In this document: positions 6,859 through 16,699 of the stretch, piece by piece | Layout: each line of letters opens with the position of its first letter | How positions within the stretch are numbered: the first letter of the stretch is position 1 | NCBI GenBank assembly: GCA_016713505.1 | Contig: JADJPA010000001.1 | Span: 682,001-746,000 of the forward strand | From: Candidatus Competibacteraceae bacterium | GTDB lineage: Bacteria > Pseudomonadota > Gammaproteobacteria > Competibacterales > Competibacteraceae | Reading direction: 5' to 3' | Length of the DNA stretch: 64,000 nt | Program-made: the position numbers and the translations under genes | Notes under the pieces: model-generated | What the model was told of the DNA's origin: nothing | Database searches by the model: none | The model's input: the letters and a program-made list of their open reading frames with translations, nothing else

Positions 6859-8759
6859 TCAAAGGCGCTTTCGAAAATGCTGGTGTCAGCGTTGGGAAAG
6901 GTGACCACGAACCGGGCACCTTCGCTCAGGCGACTGAAAACCTGAATATCGCCGCCCCAATGCTCGACGATGGCGCGACAGATCGACAAGCCCAGTCCGG
7001 TGCCGCGCGCCCCATCCGCGCGCCGGCTGAAGAACGGATCGAAGATATACGGCAAATAATCGGGGCGGATGCCGGTGCCGGTATCCTCGAAGCGCATTTC
7101 CACCCGCTCGCCGTCGGTCCGGCTGCTGACGGCGATCGAGCCGCCCCCGGCGATGGCGTGGAAGGCGTTTTGCACCATGTTGATGATCACGATGCGAATT
7201 TCGCTTTCCGAGGCCATCACCCGGACCTCGGCCGGCTCCAGGTTCAATTCGATTTGGATGTGGCGCTGGGAGGCTTCCAGTCGCATCAGCGAAGTGGTTT
7301 CCTCGATGGCGCGATTGATCGAGACCAGTTCGGGCGATTGGCCGGGCAGGGCGCTCAAGCGCAACAGCCGCTCGGTGATGTCGATGCATTTGTCCATTTG
7401 CCGGTTGACCAGATGCAGGTACTCGTACAGCGTCTCCTCGTCCTGTCCGGCATTGTTGCGGACTCCGAACAAGGCGTCCAAGGCGATGCGGATCGAGGCG
7501 AGCGGGTTGCGGATTTCGTGGGCGACACCGGCGGCGAGTTGGGCCAGGGTAGCGAGTTTTTGCTCGTGGGAATACTCGACCTGTTTGGCGAGATCGCGGA
7601 TCGATTCCACGATCAGCGCGCGTTCCCGGCCGTCGATGGTGACGCGCAACGGCGCGCCGTAAATCTCGACGTGATAGCTGCCGCCGTCGCGGCGTATGAA
7701 TTGTTGGATCACCTTGACCGGCTGGCCGGTTTTTTCGATCTCGACCAGCGGACAGGTGATGAGGGTGATCGGACAGGGTGTCTCGCGCTGGTGGCTTGAG
7801 CGGTGGCAGGCGACGCCGCTGACCTCGGCGGCGGTGTAGCCCAACTGCTGGCAGTAGGTTTGATTGGCTTGCAGGATGCGATAGTCGCGGTCGATCAGGC
7901 GGATGCCGTCGGGGATGGCGTCGAGGACGTTTTGCAACAGCGTTTCTTGTTCCTTGACGGTCGTCAGGCCACGCGCCAGATGGTCGGCCATGCGGTTGAA
8001 GGTTTCCGCCAGCCGGCCGACTTCATCACGAGCGGTCACGGCGACGCGGGCATCCAGTCGGCCGCTCGCCAGCGCCGCCGCGCCGCCGGCCAAATCCGAA
8101 ACCGGAGCCAGCACCCAGCGGCGGATGAACCACCAACCGCCGAGGACCGCGAGCAGCACCACCAGCGCGCCCGATCCCATGAGCAGTTGGGTGCTGTGAA
8201 GCACCCGCGCTTGAATCGTTTCGGTTTCGTGATCGACCACCAAAATGCCGTTGATGGGTTTGGCGTCGACCGGTCCGTGACACTGCACGCACGCCGGTTG
8301 GTTGCGGACCGGATGCACGCTGCGCAGGATGTCGCGCTGGCGCTCGTCGACGAGGCGCAACACGGATTCGCGAGTTAGATCGGCCGGTTGCAGGCAGGTG
8401 GGGCAAGTCGGATCGTCGCGGTTGGCGAGCGGCTCGCCGATGCGCTGGGGGTCTGATGAAAAGCGCACCACGCCTTCGGGGTTGAGGATCATCACCAAGC
8501 GGATCGCCTCTTGTTGGCCCAGGCGGTCGACGATTTGGCGCAGTCCGTCCAGATCGCGCTTCAGCATGGCGTTTTCAAGCGCGGCTTGGAGCAATTGGTT
8601 GACCTCGCCGGCCAGCCGCGCCCGTTCGTCGTTGATTTGCGACCGATAAAGGCTGACGAACACCACTAAAAACAACAGCGAAACGGCCAGCAGGCCGGCA
8701 ACGGCCGCCGCGGTGAATTTTCGATGGAGGCTGCTGGCGATCCAGTCGGTGGGGCGCAT
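6855..8759 (-). CDS. Membrane sensor histidine kinase with periplasmic c-heme motif
   Basis: The order is a short cytoplasmic lead, a membrane segment (AVAGLLAVSLLFLVVFVSLY), a periplasmic domain of about 150 residues, a second membrane segment (GALVVLLAVLGGWWFI), HAMP, PAS, HisKA (GVAHEIRNPLAS) and an HATPase domain (GTGLGLSI). The periplasmic part has a CPTC pair and a CVQCHG motif, a c-type heme attachment site, which suggests redox, oxygen or NO sensing. I chose the ATG at 8759 because the longer frame begins at a TTG (8819) and adds residues unlike a kinase N-terminus. The downstream overlapping NtrC-type regulator is its partner. Placement at the end of the molybdoenzyme operon suggests control of that operon. 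Confidence 0.88.
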   Translation of the reverse strand: MRPTDWIASSLHRKFTAAAVAGLLAVSLLFLVVFVSLYRSQINDERARLAGEVNQLLQAALENAMLKRDLDGLRQIVDRLGQQEAIRLVMILNPEGVVRFSSDPQRIGEPLANRDDPTCPTCLQPADLTRESVLRLVDERQRDILRSVHPVRNQPACVQCHGPVDAKPINGILVVDHETETIQARVLHSTQLLMGSGALVVLLAVLGGWWFIRRWVLAPVSDLAGGAAALASGRLDARVAVTARDEVGRLAETFNRMADHLARGLTTVKEQETLLQNVLDAIPDGIRLIDRDYRILQANQTYCQQLGYTAAEVSGVACHRSSHQRETPCPITLITCPLVEIEKTGQPVKVIQQFIRRDGGSYHVEIYGAPLRVTIDGRERALIVESIRDLAKQVEYSHEQKLATLAQLAAGVAHEIRNPLASIRIALDALFGVRNNAGQDEETLYEYLHLVNRQMDKCIDITERLLRLSALPGQSPELVSINRAIEETTSLMRLEASQRHIQIELNLEPAEVRVMASESEIRIVIINMVQNAFHAIAGGGSIAVSSRTDGERVEMRFEDTGTGIRPDYLPYIFDPFFSRRADGARGTGLGLSICRAIVEHWGGDIQVFSRLSEGARFVVTFPNADTSIFESAFE

Positions 8760-8846
8760 GACCTGAAGCGTCGGGAATCCGGTTGGGCTTACGATGAGCC
8801 GAGGGGCGTCGGTTTGCAAGCCGTTCTGTCCGGCGGTCGCGCCGCG

Positions 8847-9989
8847 TCAGTCCAGGGTTTGATACAGCAGCCGGGTGCGCCGGGTGCGGGCGCAAATGCG
8901 GCAGAGGGCATCGTCAGAAACCGTCGCGGCGGGTCGGTGATGGGTCGTCCCGCAAGCGGGACACCGCCGTTCGACGAGCGTCACGGCGGCGGTCGCTTGG
9001 GGTTGTAGCGCAAGCACCGAGGCGGCGTTTTGATCGCAAACGTCCCGGCAGATGCCGCAACCGGTGCAAAGGCGGCCGTCGAGACGGTAGCGCGGGCCGT
9101 CCGGCGAGCGTTCCAGCGCGATGGCGCGATGCGGGCAAAGGCGCGCGCAGGCGTCGCAACCGTTGCAGCGGTGCGGGTCGATAACCGGTTGATAAAGCTG
9201 AACGGAGTTTGAGCCGGCGTCGGGCAGCCACGCCGTCGCCGGCGCGAACGACGCGCGCGCGTCCGCATCGGCGGCGCTGTCCGCCACGGCGTCCGCCGCA
9301 ACGCCCAGCGCCTTGCGAAAGAAGCCGCGCCGGCTTAGGACGGCGGAATCCGTGGCGACGGCGGCGCTCGCCGCGCGGGCCGCCCAGTGTTGCGGCTCCA
9401 ATACGGTGACCGTCAGGGGCGGCAACGCCCGGCTCGACAACAAGCGTTGCGTTTGATCGATCGCCGCTTGAAAGCGCGGATTATTTCCGCGCGAGCAGCT
9501 TTCGCACGGCGCGGCGCTGACGATCCAATCCCGGACGCCCCGCCGGTAAAGCCGCAACAGCTTGACGACGCCGGTGGCGTGCAAGCAGGGAACGACGCCC
9601 GTCGCGGCCGCTACCCCGGCGCGCTCGCAAGCGCGAAAGGCGGCGGGCCGATCGTTCCAGCTCCGAATTTCAGGATCGCGCAACCGCCGGCTGACGATCG
9701 CGCCTTCCGAGCACGCCGGCACGCACAACTCGCAGCCGTCGCACGCTTCAGTGTCGAGGCCCACTTGCTCCGCGTCGACGATCCAAGCGCCTCGGGGGCA
9801 AGCGTCCGCGCAAGCCCGGCAGCGCGCGGTTTCGATGCGGGCGTGGACGCAGCGCTCGCCCGCGATTTCGGGAACGATCATCACGGCGGCGAGGGCGTCG
9901 GTCAAACGTCGGAGGGGGGTGACGCTGGCGGGCGTCTGAGGGTCGGCTGCGCCATCCCGAACGCGGGTGGAGACGGTATCGGGATTCAT
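8847..9989 (-). CDS. Polyferredoxin-like 4Fe-4S protein of the molybdoenzyme operon
   Basis: This 380-residue protein has two ferredoxin halves. The first has CRACADACPRG and CDGCELCVPACSEG. The second has CNGCDACARLCPHR and CTGCGICRDVCDQN, followed by a rubredoxin-like or zinc-type set (CPAC and CRIC). Between the halves, near residue 225, lies SRRGFFRKALG, which resembles a twin-arginine motif but is internal rather than N-terminal. No membrane segment is obvious. It begins 15 bp after the TorD-like gene and probably moves electrons or helps cluster assembly for the molybdoenzyme. The exact role is not known. Confidence 0.7.
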   Translation of the reverse strand: MNPDTVSTRVRDGAADPQTPASVTPLRRLTDALAAVMIVPEIAGERCVHARIETARCRACADACPRGAWIVDAEQVGLDTEACDGCELCVPACSEGAIVSRRLRDPEIRSWNDRPAAFRACERAGVAAATGVVPCLHATGVVKLLRLYRRGVRDWIVSAAPCESCSRGNNPRFQAAIDQTQRLLSSRALPPLTVTVLEPQHWAARAASAAVATDSAVLSRRGFFRKALGVAADAVADSAADADARASFAPATAWLPDAGSNSVQLYQPVIDPHRCNGCDACARLCPHRAIALERSPDGPRYRLDGRLCTGCGICRDVCDQNAASVLALQPQATAAVTLVERRCPACGTTHHRPAATVSDDALCRICARTRRTRLLYQTLD

Positions 9990-10004
9990 GCGAGGGTCAG
10001 CCGC

Positions 10005-10790
10005 TTACCAGGAGGGGCCGGTTCCCGGCACGAACGCCACCGGCGCGGGCGGCGGTTGTCGCCGTTTCTTCATCCGCGACGCGATTTCCTCGGCGCTCGG
10101 TCGCGGCTGTCCGAGAATCGAAGCCAACACCTCGCGGATTTCCTCGCAATAGGCGGCGGTCAACAAAGCTGCGGCGGCGAAGTAGGGAGTCCGGCAACGC
10201 TCGGCGACCCGCCGGCCGAATTGCGGGAGCCAGCGCAGCAAGTGCTCGTCCATGAATCGGGCCGCTTCCGGCAATCCGTCGCCTGAGTCCGGGGAAAATA
10301 ACCGGGCTAGAAATTGCAGTTGCAGGCTCAGGTGGTCGTCGGGGCGGACCCGCCAGTTGGCGGCGGTCAAACCGTGTCTGAGGTAGTAGGCGCGCACCTG
10401 AAACATCGGTTCCTGGCCCAGCAGATGGTCGTCGTCGAGCCACACCGATTCGTAGGGCGACGCCCGGAACGCATGGGTGAGATAAATGTCGGCGAAATCG
10501 GTCGCCAGTTCGTCGATGACATCCGCTTCCAAGGTGATGGGAAGGGCGGCAAGAGCGGCTTCCATCAGAGCGAGCGCATCCCGACCGGGCGAAGACTGGA
10601 GCCTTACACCCAGCGCAAAACCTTCCTCACCCGATGGCCTTAAAGCGTCCAACCACTCCCAGGTGGGTTCGGCGTCATGGAACGAAGCCAGGCCGCGCAG
10701 ATCGTCGGCGGTCGCCCGGCGGAAATCGAGGAGCGCCGAGTCAGGCTCCGCGATGTTCGGAGCGGTCAGGGGACGATCCGCCGCCGTCAT
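10005..10790 (-). CDS. TorD/DmsD-family molybdoenzyme chaperone
   Basis: The helical 261-residue protein matches the TorD/NarJ-type chaperones. It has a segment reading TDFADIYLTHAFRASPYESVW, where the YxxLF-like and P-Y-E-S positions are typical, and a conserved EPMFQVRAYYLRHGL. Such chaperones bind the Tat signal peptide of the catalytic subunit and hold it until the molybdenum cofactor and Fe-S cluster are inserted. The start ATG overlaps the stop of the Fe-S subunit gene (ATGA). The neighbouring catalytic subunit has a Tat signal, as expected for a client. Confidence 0.82.
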   Translation of the reverse strand: MTAADRPLTAPNIAEPDSALLDFRRATADDLRGLASFHDAEPTWEWLDALRPSGEEGFALGVRLQSSPGRDALALMEAALAALPITLEADVIDELATDFADIYLTHAFRASPYESVWLDDDHLLGQEPMFQVRAYYLRHGLTAANWRVRPDDHLSLQLQFLARLFSPDSGDGLPEAARFMDEHLLRWLPQFGRRVAERCRTPYFAAAALLTAAYCEEIREVLASILGQPRPSAEEIASRMKKRRQPPPAPVAFVPGTGPSW

Positions 10791-11458
10791 TCCACCTTGC
10801 CTTTGCTGTGTGGGACGAAGGCCATGGAGGGATGGGTCAGCTCGGGATCGGCGAAGTTCTTGACGGCCCGCACCGGTTTTTCGTTAGGGCCGAGCGCTTT
10901 CGTGGCCCATTCGCCGCTCATCAGTTTATCGATCGGCCCGATGTCGAGCACCCGCATCATGCAGGCCATGACGCAGTAGGGCTTGCGGCCGGCGTCGATT
11001 TCGTCCACGCAAAGATTGCATTTCTTGACCAGGTGATCTTCTGGATCGTATTGCGGCGCGCCGTAGGGGCACGCGCCTTCGCAGCGCCGGCAACCGATGC
11101 ACAGGGTGGAGTCGATATCGACGATACCGTCTTTCTGGCGCTTGAAAATGGCCCCGGTTGGGCAGGTCGGCAAACAGGCCGGCTCCGCGCAGTGGTTGCA
11201 GGAAATATTGATCTTGTAGGCGTAAACATCGGGATATTTGCCGCCTTCGACGTACAGCACCCGGCGGAAGCGCGGTCCGGGCGGCAAGCCGTTTTTGTCC
11301 TTGCAGGCGATCTCGCAGGCCCGACAGCCGATGCAGTCGACGTTGTGATGGATGAACCCCAACTGCATGTCGGGTTTCACCGGCGTATAGACTTCCTTGC
11401 GCCGTTTGACCGCCGCCTTGATGGCGGCTTTTTTATCGGATTCCGGAAGCTCGGCCAA
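10787..11458 (-). CDS. Four-cluster 4Fe-4S subunit (DmsB/PhsB-like) of the molybdoenzyme
   Basis: Sixteen cysteines fall in four groups typical of DmsB, NrfC and PhsB subunits: CIGCRACEIAC, CNHCAEPACLPTC, CIGCRRCEGACPYGAP and CNLC with a later CVMAC. They should hold four [4Fe-4S] clusters that carry electrons to the catalytic subunit. The start is a TTG at 11458 with GAGGAG about eight bases upstream; no in-frame ATG suits. There is no signal of its own, so it is probably co-exported with the Tat-tagged catalytic subunit. It follows that gene by 20 bp and overlaps the chaperone gene. Confidence 0.9.
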   Translation of the reverse strand: MAELPESDKKAAIKAAVKRRKEVYTPVKPDMQLGFIHHNVDCIGCRACEIACKDKNGLPPGPRFRRVLYVEGGKYPDVYAYKINISCNHCAEPACLPTCPTGAIFKRQKDGIVDIDSTLCIGCRRCEGACPYGAPQYDPEDHLVKKCNLCVDEIDAGRKPYCVMACMMRVLDIGPIDKLMSGEWATKALGPNEKPVRAVKNFADPELTHPSMAFVPHSKGKVE

Positions 11459-11478
11459 GGGTCATCTCCTCAGGCTGG

Positions 11479-14031
11479 TCATTGGTCGCGTCTGAACACA
11501 TGCGAGCGCGCCGTGGCCAATTGGTCCCACCCTGGACGGTGTGAAAGGTCGGTCTTCTTGACGTTCACCAGCACGGTGTTATACGCGAACGCGCCCGCCG
11601 GACTCGGTTCGTCGAGGGTCAGAAAATCCGGATTGCCGGATCGGTCGACACCCTTGTCGTCCAAATCCATCCAAGCGCCCTCATACAAGGCCATCACGCC
11701 CGGCATACAGCGCTCGGTGATGTAAACCGGAACCACCACCCGGCCGCGCTCGTTCCAGACCTCGACGGTGTCGCCGGTTCGGATGCCGAGCCGCTTGGCG
11801 TCGTCGGCGTTGACGGTAAGTTCCTGTTCGTAGGTTTCCCGCAGCCAGGTGCAGTTGTTGAAGATCGAATGGGTGCGCCAGCGGGGGTGCGGCGAGACCA
11901 AATGGTAGGGAAAATCCTTGATCTTGGCGCTGTGGGCGTACTCCCACGGCTCCACCCACTTCGGAATCGCCGGGATCGGATAGCCGTATTGGGTTTTGGT
12001 CCAGTCGGTGATTTGCGCGAGTTGGGTCGAGAAAATTTCGATCTTGCCGGACGGCGTTTGAAAGGGCAGGCCCTGCTCGATCTGGTCCTGAAAGGCGACA
12101 TGCGGTCGGGGCAGGATGAATTTATAAATGCCGTGCGATTTGAATTCATCCCAGCTCATGGTCACGCCTTGGTGGGCCATGACTTTGTGTTGCCACCAGT
12201 CGATCAAATAGGCTTCGTCGACTTCGTCGTTACGGTTGAAGTAATCGCGGGTCGCGCGCGGGTTAAAGGCCGGCCCGTAACCGAGCCGGTAGGCCAGTTC
12301 CGTGAAGATTTGGAAGTCGGTTTTGCTTTCGCCCATCGGTTCGATGACTTTCGGGCGGTGGATATAATAGTGGCCCTTGTACCAGGGCAGCGCCACGTCG
12401 TGCCGCTCGAAGTGGGTGGCGATCGGAAACAGCACGTCGGCCCAGAGTCCGGACGGCGTGATGGTGCTGTCCATGCAGACCACCAGATCGAGCTTTTTGA
12501 CGGCTTGGATTTCTTTGTTGATGTTGGTCAGTTGGTTGAACCAATCCGACCCCTGCCAGAAAATCCCGCGAATGTTGGGAATCACCCCATCGAGCTGATC
12601 GTTGCGCGGCCACAGGCCGACATCCTCGCGCTTGACGTTGGGATAGTTCAACACGCAGTGCGCCCAGCGGTCGGACTTGATGGCGGCGTACCAGATGTTG
12701 GCGTTCTGATCGTAGGGGTAGGCCACCGCCTCGCTGTGCCAAGCTTTACCCACGCCCTCGGCGCAGCCGCCCAACACGCCGATGTTGCCGGTCATCGCTT
12801 GCAGCGCCGCCGCCATGCGGTTGTACTGCTCGCCGTAGGCGTTGCGGCCCGGCGCCCAAGATGCCTTGAGCGCCGCCGGTTGGGTGGCGGCGTACAGCTT
12901 CGCCAGCTTTTCGATATCCTCGGCCTTGACATCGCAGATCTGGGCCGCCCACTGCGGGGTCTTGGGCTGGTTGTCGTATTTGCCCAGGATGTAATCCTTG
13001 AAGTTTTCCTGCTCCTTGGCCCAGTCGGGCATCGTACCCGCGTCCATCCCCAAGCAGAAACGGTCGATGAAGGATTGATCGTGGAGATTATTAGTGAAAA
13101 TGTAATGGGCCATTCCGGCCATCATGGCGGCGTCGGTGTTCGGCTTGATCGGAATCCACCAGGCGTCGTAAGCCGCCGCTGAATCGGTGTATTGCGGATC
13201 GACCAGCACGAACTTGCAGCCGCGCTGCTTGGCGAGCCGCATATAATAAAAGGTGTTGCCGCCGTGGAAGGTGTAGGCCGGATTCCAACCCCACATGATG
13301 ATCAGTTTGGAATGGGCGAAGGTATCGTCTTCGTTGCCGTCCTCGATGGTGCCGAAGGTCATGCGCGAGCTGAAGGTGGTGCCTTGGTAGGACGGCACCG
13401 ACCAGGAGCTGGTCCGGCAGCCGAACATGCCGAGGAAGCGGGCCAGCAAGCCCTCGATTTGATCGGATTTGTGGAGAACTCCGTAGGACGCGCCGGCGTA
13501 ACTTTGATCGAGCAGGGCGGTCGGGCCGTATTTCTCCTTGAGTTCGACCATTTTTTCGGCGACGAAACCGAGCGCCGTATCCCAAGACACCCGCTTGAAC
13601 CGCCCTTGACCGCGCTCGCCGACCCGCATCATCGGATACAGCAGCCGTTCGGCGGAATAAAGCCGTTGCCGGTAGGAACGCCCCCGCAGGCAGGCGCGCA
13701 TTTGGGGTTCCTCGAAGGTGTCCTTGCCGAAAACGCCGCCTTTTTGATAGCGGCCGTCGTCGGTCGATAGCCGGACGATTACATCGCCTTTCTTGTGCGC
13801 CACCAGCGCGTGGCGCGAGCCGCAGTTATGGGCGCAACTGGTGACCACGGTGGTGAGGTCGTCGTCGCGCGGATAAGGTTCGTAAGCGAACGCCTTGGCG
13901 TCCTGGGCGGTTTTGAGTTCGAGCAGCCCGCTCGCGCCGAGCGCCACCGCGCTGGCGCTGGCTTTGATGAAGGTGCGGCGCGACAGATTCAACCGGTCGC
14001 GGAGAAAGTCGAAAGGTGCGTTTGAGTTCAT
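11479..14031 (-). CDS. DMSO-reductase-family molybdopterin oxidoreductase, catalytic subunit
   Basis: The 850-residue protein begins with a Tat signal (LSRRTFIKASASAVALG). It then has an N-terminal [4Fe-4S] motif (CAHNCGSRH, with a later RACLRGR), the molybdopterin domains (MWGWNPAYTFHGGNT, AMTGNIGVLGG, MDSTITPSGLWADVLFP) and a C-terminal cofactor-binding barrel (HPRWRTHSIFNN). The overall pattern is closest to the DmsA branch. The molybdenum ligand is probably Ser within SVPSYQGTTFSS, but that is not certain. Substrate is unknown: DMSO, methionine sulfoxide or another S- or N-oxide, or an oxyanion, are all possible. No NrfD/DmsC membrane anchor is encoded nearby; a pentaheme cytochrome gene takes that position, so electrons probably arrive from the periplasm. 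Confidence 0.9.
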   Translation of the reverse strand: MNSNAPFDFLRDRLNLSRRTFIKASASAVALGASGLLELKTAQDAKAFAYEPYPRDDDLTTVVTSCAHNCGSRHALVAHKKGDVIVRLSTDDGRYQKGGVFGKDTFEEPQMRACLRGRSYRQRLYSAERLLYPMMRVGERGQGRFKRVSWDTALGFVAEKMVELKEKYGPTALLDQSYAGASYGVLHKSDQIEGLLARFLGMFGCRTSSWSVPSYQGTTFSSRMTFGTIEDGNEDDTFAHSKLIIMWGWNPAYTFHGGNTFYYMRLAKQRGCKFVLVDPQYTDSAAAYDAWWIPIKPNTDAAMMAGMAHYIFTNNLHDQSFIDRFCLGMDAGTMPDWAKEQENFKDYILGKYDNQPKTPQWAAQICDVKAEDIEKLAKLYAATQPAALKASWAPGRNAYGEQYNRMAAALQAMTGNIGVLGGCAEGVGKAWHSEAVAYPYDQNANIWYAAIKSDRWAHCVLNYPNVKREDVGLWPRNDQLDGVIPNIRGIFWQGSDWFNQLTNINKEIQAVKKLDLVVCMDSTITPSGLWADVLFPIATHFERHDVALPWYKGHYYIHRPKVIEPMGESKTDFQIFTELAYRLGYGPAFNPRATRDYFNRNDEVDEAYLIDWWQHKVMAHQGVTMSWDEFKSHGIYKFILPRPHVAFQDQIEQGLPFQTPSGKIEIFSTQLAQITDWTKTQYGYPIPAIPKWVEPWEYAHSAKIKDFPYHLVSPHPRWRTHSIFNNCTWLRETYEQELTVNADDAKRLGIRTGDTVEVWNERGRVVVPVYITERCMPGVMALYEGAWMDLDDKGVDRSGNPDFLTLDEPSPAGAFAYNTVLVNVKKTDLSHRPGWDQLATARSHVFRRDQ

Positions 14032-14051
14032 CTTTCCGTGGTTCCGGCGGT

Positions 14052-14876
14052 TTATTTTGGCGCGGCGGCATCAGCCGAGGGCTGCGGCGGCGTTTTCATG
14101 TATTGCAAAAACCGCACTTCGGATTCGGTCATGCGATTTTTGGCCCAGTCCGGTTGGTCCGGGGACATTCCCGGCCACGCATGGCGTGGATAGGGAAAGT
14201 TGATGCGATACCATTGCCGTCCGCCGTGACAGCCGTAACAGCTATCGCCGCTTTCCTTGCCGGCTTCCTCAATCGCCTCGGGCTTTAGGAAGTTTACCTT
14301 ATGGCGGTTGGTGCGGAAGGCGACGTGGCACGACAAGCAATTGTTGCTGAACATATCCCTGACGTTAGGCCAGGTGTCGGTCAGGCCGGTCATGACTTCG
14401 TGGTTGAAGCGGCCGTGACACATCAGGCAAACGTTGGGATCGACTCGCTTGCGCAGCGTGAAACCCGCATCGGTGGTGGTCGGGGGGATGGGCGCTTGCT
14501 CGCGCGGGTCGCTGCCTTGATGGCAGGTGTTGCATTTCATATCCATCAAGCGCGTGGCGAGGGGTCCTACTAGGTGCCTTCTATGCAAAGTATCTTGCGG
14601 GCCTTGGTAAGTATCGAGCGTTTGATACCACGCTAATGAATCGGCGGCTTTAACGCCAGCGAGCGATTGAGCGAGAGGCTTATCCTCCAGCACTTCCTTA
14701 TGACAGCTCAGGCATTGCTCATTGGTCGCACTGTTTATTTGTGGTTTGAAGTGAATGGGGTTCCACCGGGTTTTATCGTAGTCGAATTCCTCGGCGTGCG
14801 AACCCGCAATTGGAAGTATGACCCATATAACCAGAAGGCTTGCCCATTGTGGAGTCTTAAACCACAACTTTGACAT
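14052..14876 (-). CDS. Periplasmic pentaheme cytochrome c
   Basis: A signal peptide (LLVIWVILPIAGSHA, cleavage after SHA) is followed by five CxxCH heme sites: CLSCH, CNTCH, CLMCH, CLSCH and CYGCH. Several other histidines (for example LHRRHLVGP) could be distal ligands. I chose the ATG at 14876 because AGGAG lies upstream at suitable spacing; the ATG at 14891 falls next to that site. It precedes the catalytic molybdoenzyme gene by 20 bp. It probably passes electrons from a membrane quinol oxidase not encoded here to the molybdoenzyme. Base composition is AT-richer than in the genes downstream. Confidence 0.88.
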   Translation of the reverse strand: MSKLWFKTPQWASLLVIWVILPIAGSHAEEFDYDKTRWNPIHFKPQINSATNEQCLSCHKEVLEDKPLAQSLAGVKAADSLAWYQTLDTYQGPQDTLHRRHLVGPLATRLMDMKCNTCHQGSDPREQAPIPPTTTDAGFTLRKRVDPNVCLMCHGRFNHEVMTGLTDTWPNVRDMFSNNCLSCHVAFRTNRHKVNFLKPEAIEEAGKESGDSCYGCHGGRQWYRINFPYPRHAWPGMSPDQPDWAKNRMTESEVRFLQYMKTPPQPSADAAAPK

Positions 14877-14930
14877 AACCTTTCTCCTCATCCCCGCAAT
14901 TACTACGAAAAGCCAGCGTGTTCGTCAAAA

Positions 14931-14959
14931 GTGGAGGCGTCTTTTATTAACACCTCCAC
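14931..14959 (-). terminator. Hairpin with short T-run between Met-rich gene and cytochrome gene
   Basis: On the minus strand GTGGAGG pairs with CCTCCAC around a 15-base loop, followed by TTTTG. The stem is only seven pairs and the T-run is short. It may act as a partial terminator or processing site that lets the Met-rich protein be made in larger amounts than the downstream enzymes. Confidence 0.5.
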
Positions 14960-14976
14960 TGATAGCTAGGCAGCAA

Positions 14977-16071
<1,095 letters not shown>

Positions 16072-16157
16072 GCAATCCTCCAACTTGTTGTGGGTATGAA
16101 GCAGAAGCTATGTGCAGTAACTCATTGCAAGCCACCAATAGTGGAATCGATGCTCTC

Positions 16158-16490
16158 TCATTGATGGTGATGCCAATTACGAATATCGTAGTGACCGGTC
16201 ATTCCGGGGTGGTTAAAAGGGGTATACCAATTCCCCTGGTCTTCTAAGAAACGAAGACTCCACGGGTAAGGCGGCTCAATACCCGCCAACGCTTTGTTAT
16301 ACCAATAATCGTCTTTTTGAACCGTTTTTATCCGGGGAGCATTTGCGGGGCGTTGGTTCGGCGTCAAACCGGCAATGTATCCTCCCTCTTGAGCTTCCAT
16401 GCCAACAGCCGCTTCAATATGCCATTGACCGGTGAGTATCAGAACCAAAATAAGGGTGATTCGGGTTGTTATCGGCGTTTTTTGTATCAT
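16158..16490 (-). CDS. Small secreted aromatic-rich protein of unknown function
   Basis: This 110-residue protein has an N-terminal hydrophobic signal (ITLILVLILTGQWHIEAA). The mature part is rich in Trp, Tyr, His and Pro (DDYWYNKALAG, EPPYPWSLRFLEDQGNWY) and ends HYDIRNWHHHQ. I do not recognise a family. It is the first gene after the sigma-54-like promoter and lies about 85 bp before the Met-rich gene in the same direction, so it probably belongs to the operon. The histidine cluster at the end could bind metal or heme; that is a guess from composition. No strong Shine-Dalgarno is visible upstream of the ATG at 16490. Confidence 0.65.
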   Translation of the reverse strand: MIQKTPITTRITLILVLILTGQWHIEAAVGMEAQEGGYIAGLTPNQRPANAPRIKTVQKDDYWYNKALAGIEPPYPWSLRFLEDQGNWYTPFNHPGMTGHYDIRNWHHHQ

Positions 16491-16541
16491 TTTTGAGGTT
16501 CTTAGTCTGAGAACCAGGACCTTATGAATACTAGAATTGAT

Positions 16542-16557
16542 AGCAATGAGCGGACCA
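16542..16557 (-). promoter_or_regulatory. Sigma-54-like -24/-12 promoter of the molybdoenzyme operon
   Basis: On the minus strand the sequence TGGTCC-N5-TTGCT has GG and GC exactly ten bases apart, the invariant spacing of sigma-54 promoters (consensus TGGCAC-N5-TTGCW). A transcript would start near 16531, about 40 bases before the ATG at 16490. The operon ends with an NtrC-type activator, which needs such a promoter. The same core recurs upstream of prkA. Confidence 0.55.
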
Positions 16558-16633
16558 TCTGAGTTAATCTATTGAATATAGGGATAAATAGCGTCTGTAT
16601 CGACCGCCTTAAAAGCAGCAAAAGCGGGATAAA

Positions 16634-16650
16634 GCTGCCAAAATGGCAGC
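16634..16650. promoter_or_regulatory. Proximal activator-site palindrome
   Basis: GCTGCCA-AAA-TGGCAGC is a perfect inverted repeat with a three-base centre. It lies about 111 bp upstream of the predicted sigma-54 start site, the usual distance for an enhancer bound by an NtrC-type activator. The core CTGCCA-N3-TGGCAG is repeated 65 bp further upstream. Confidence 0.55.
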
Positions 16651-16699
16651 TAACTAAAGCAGAAAATGCTAGAAAATTGAAAATATAAACTTTTTATTA

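Noticed and set aside
11479..14031. Assignment of the catalytic molybdoenzyme as tetrathionate, thiosulfate or nitrate reductase
   Set aside because: The motifs are closest to the DmsA branch, and the neighbours lack the NrfD-type anchor of Ttr/Phs systems and the Nap or Nar partners. Substrate is left open.
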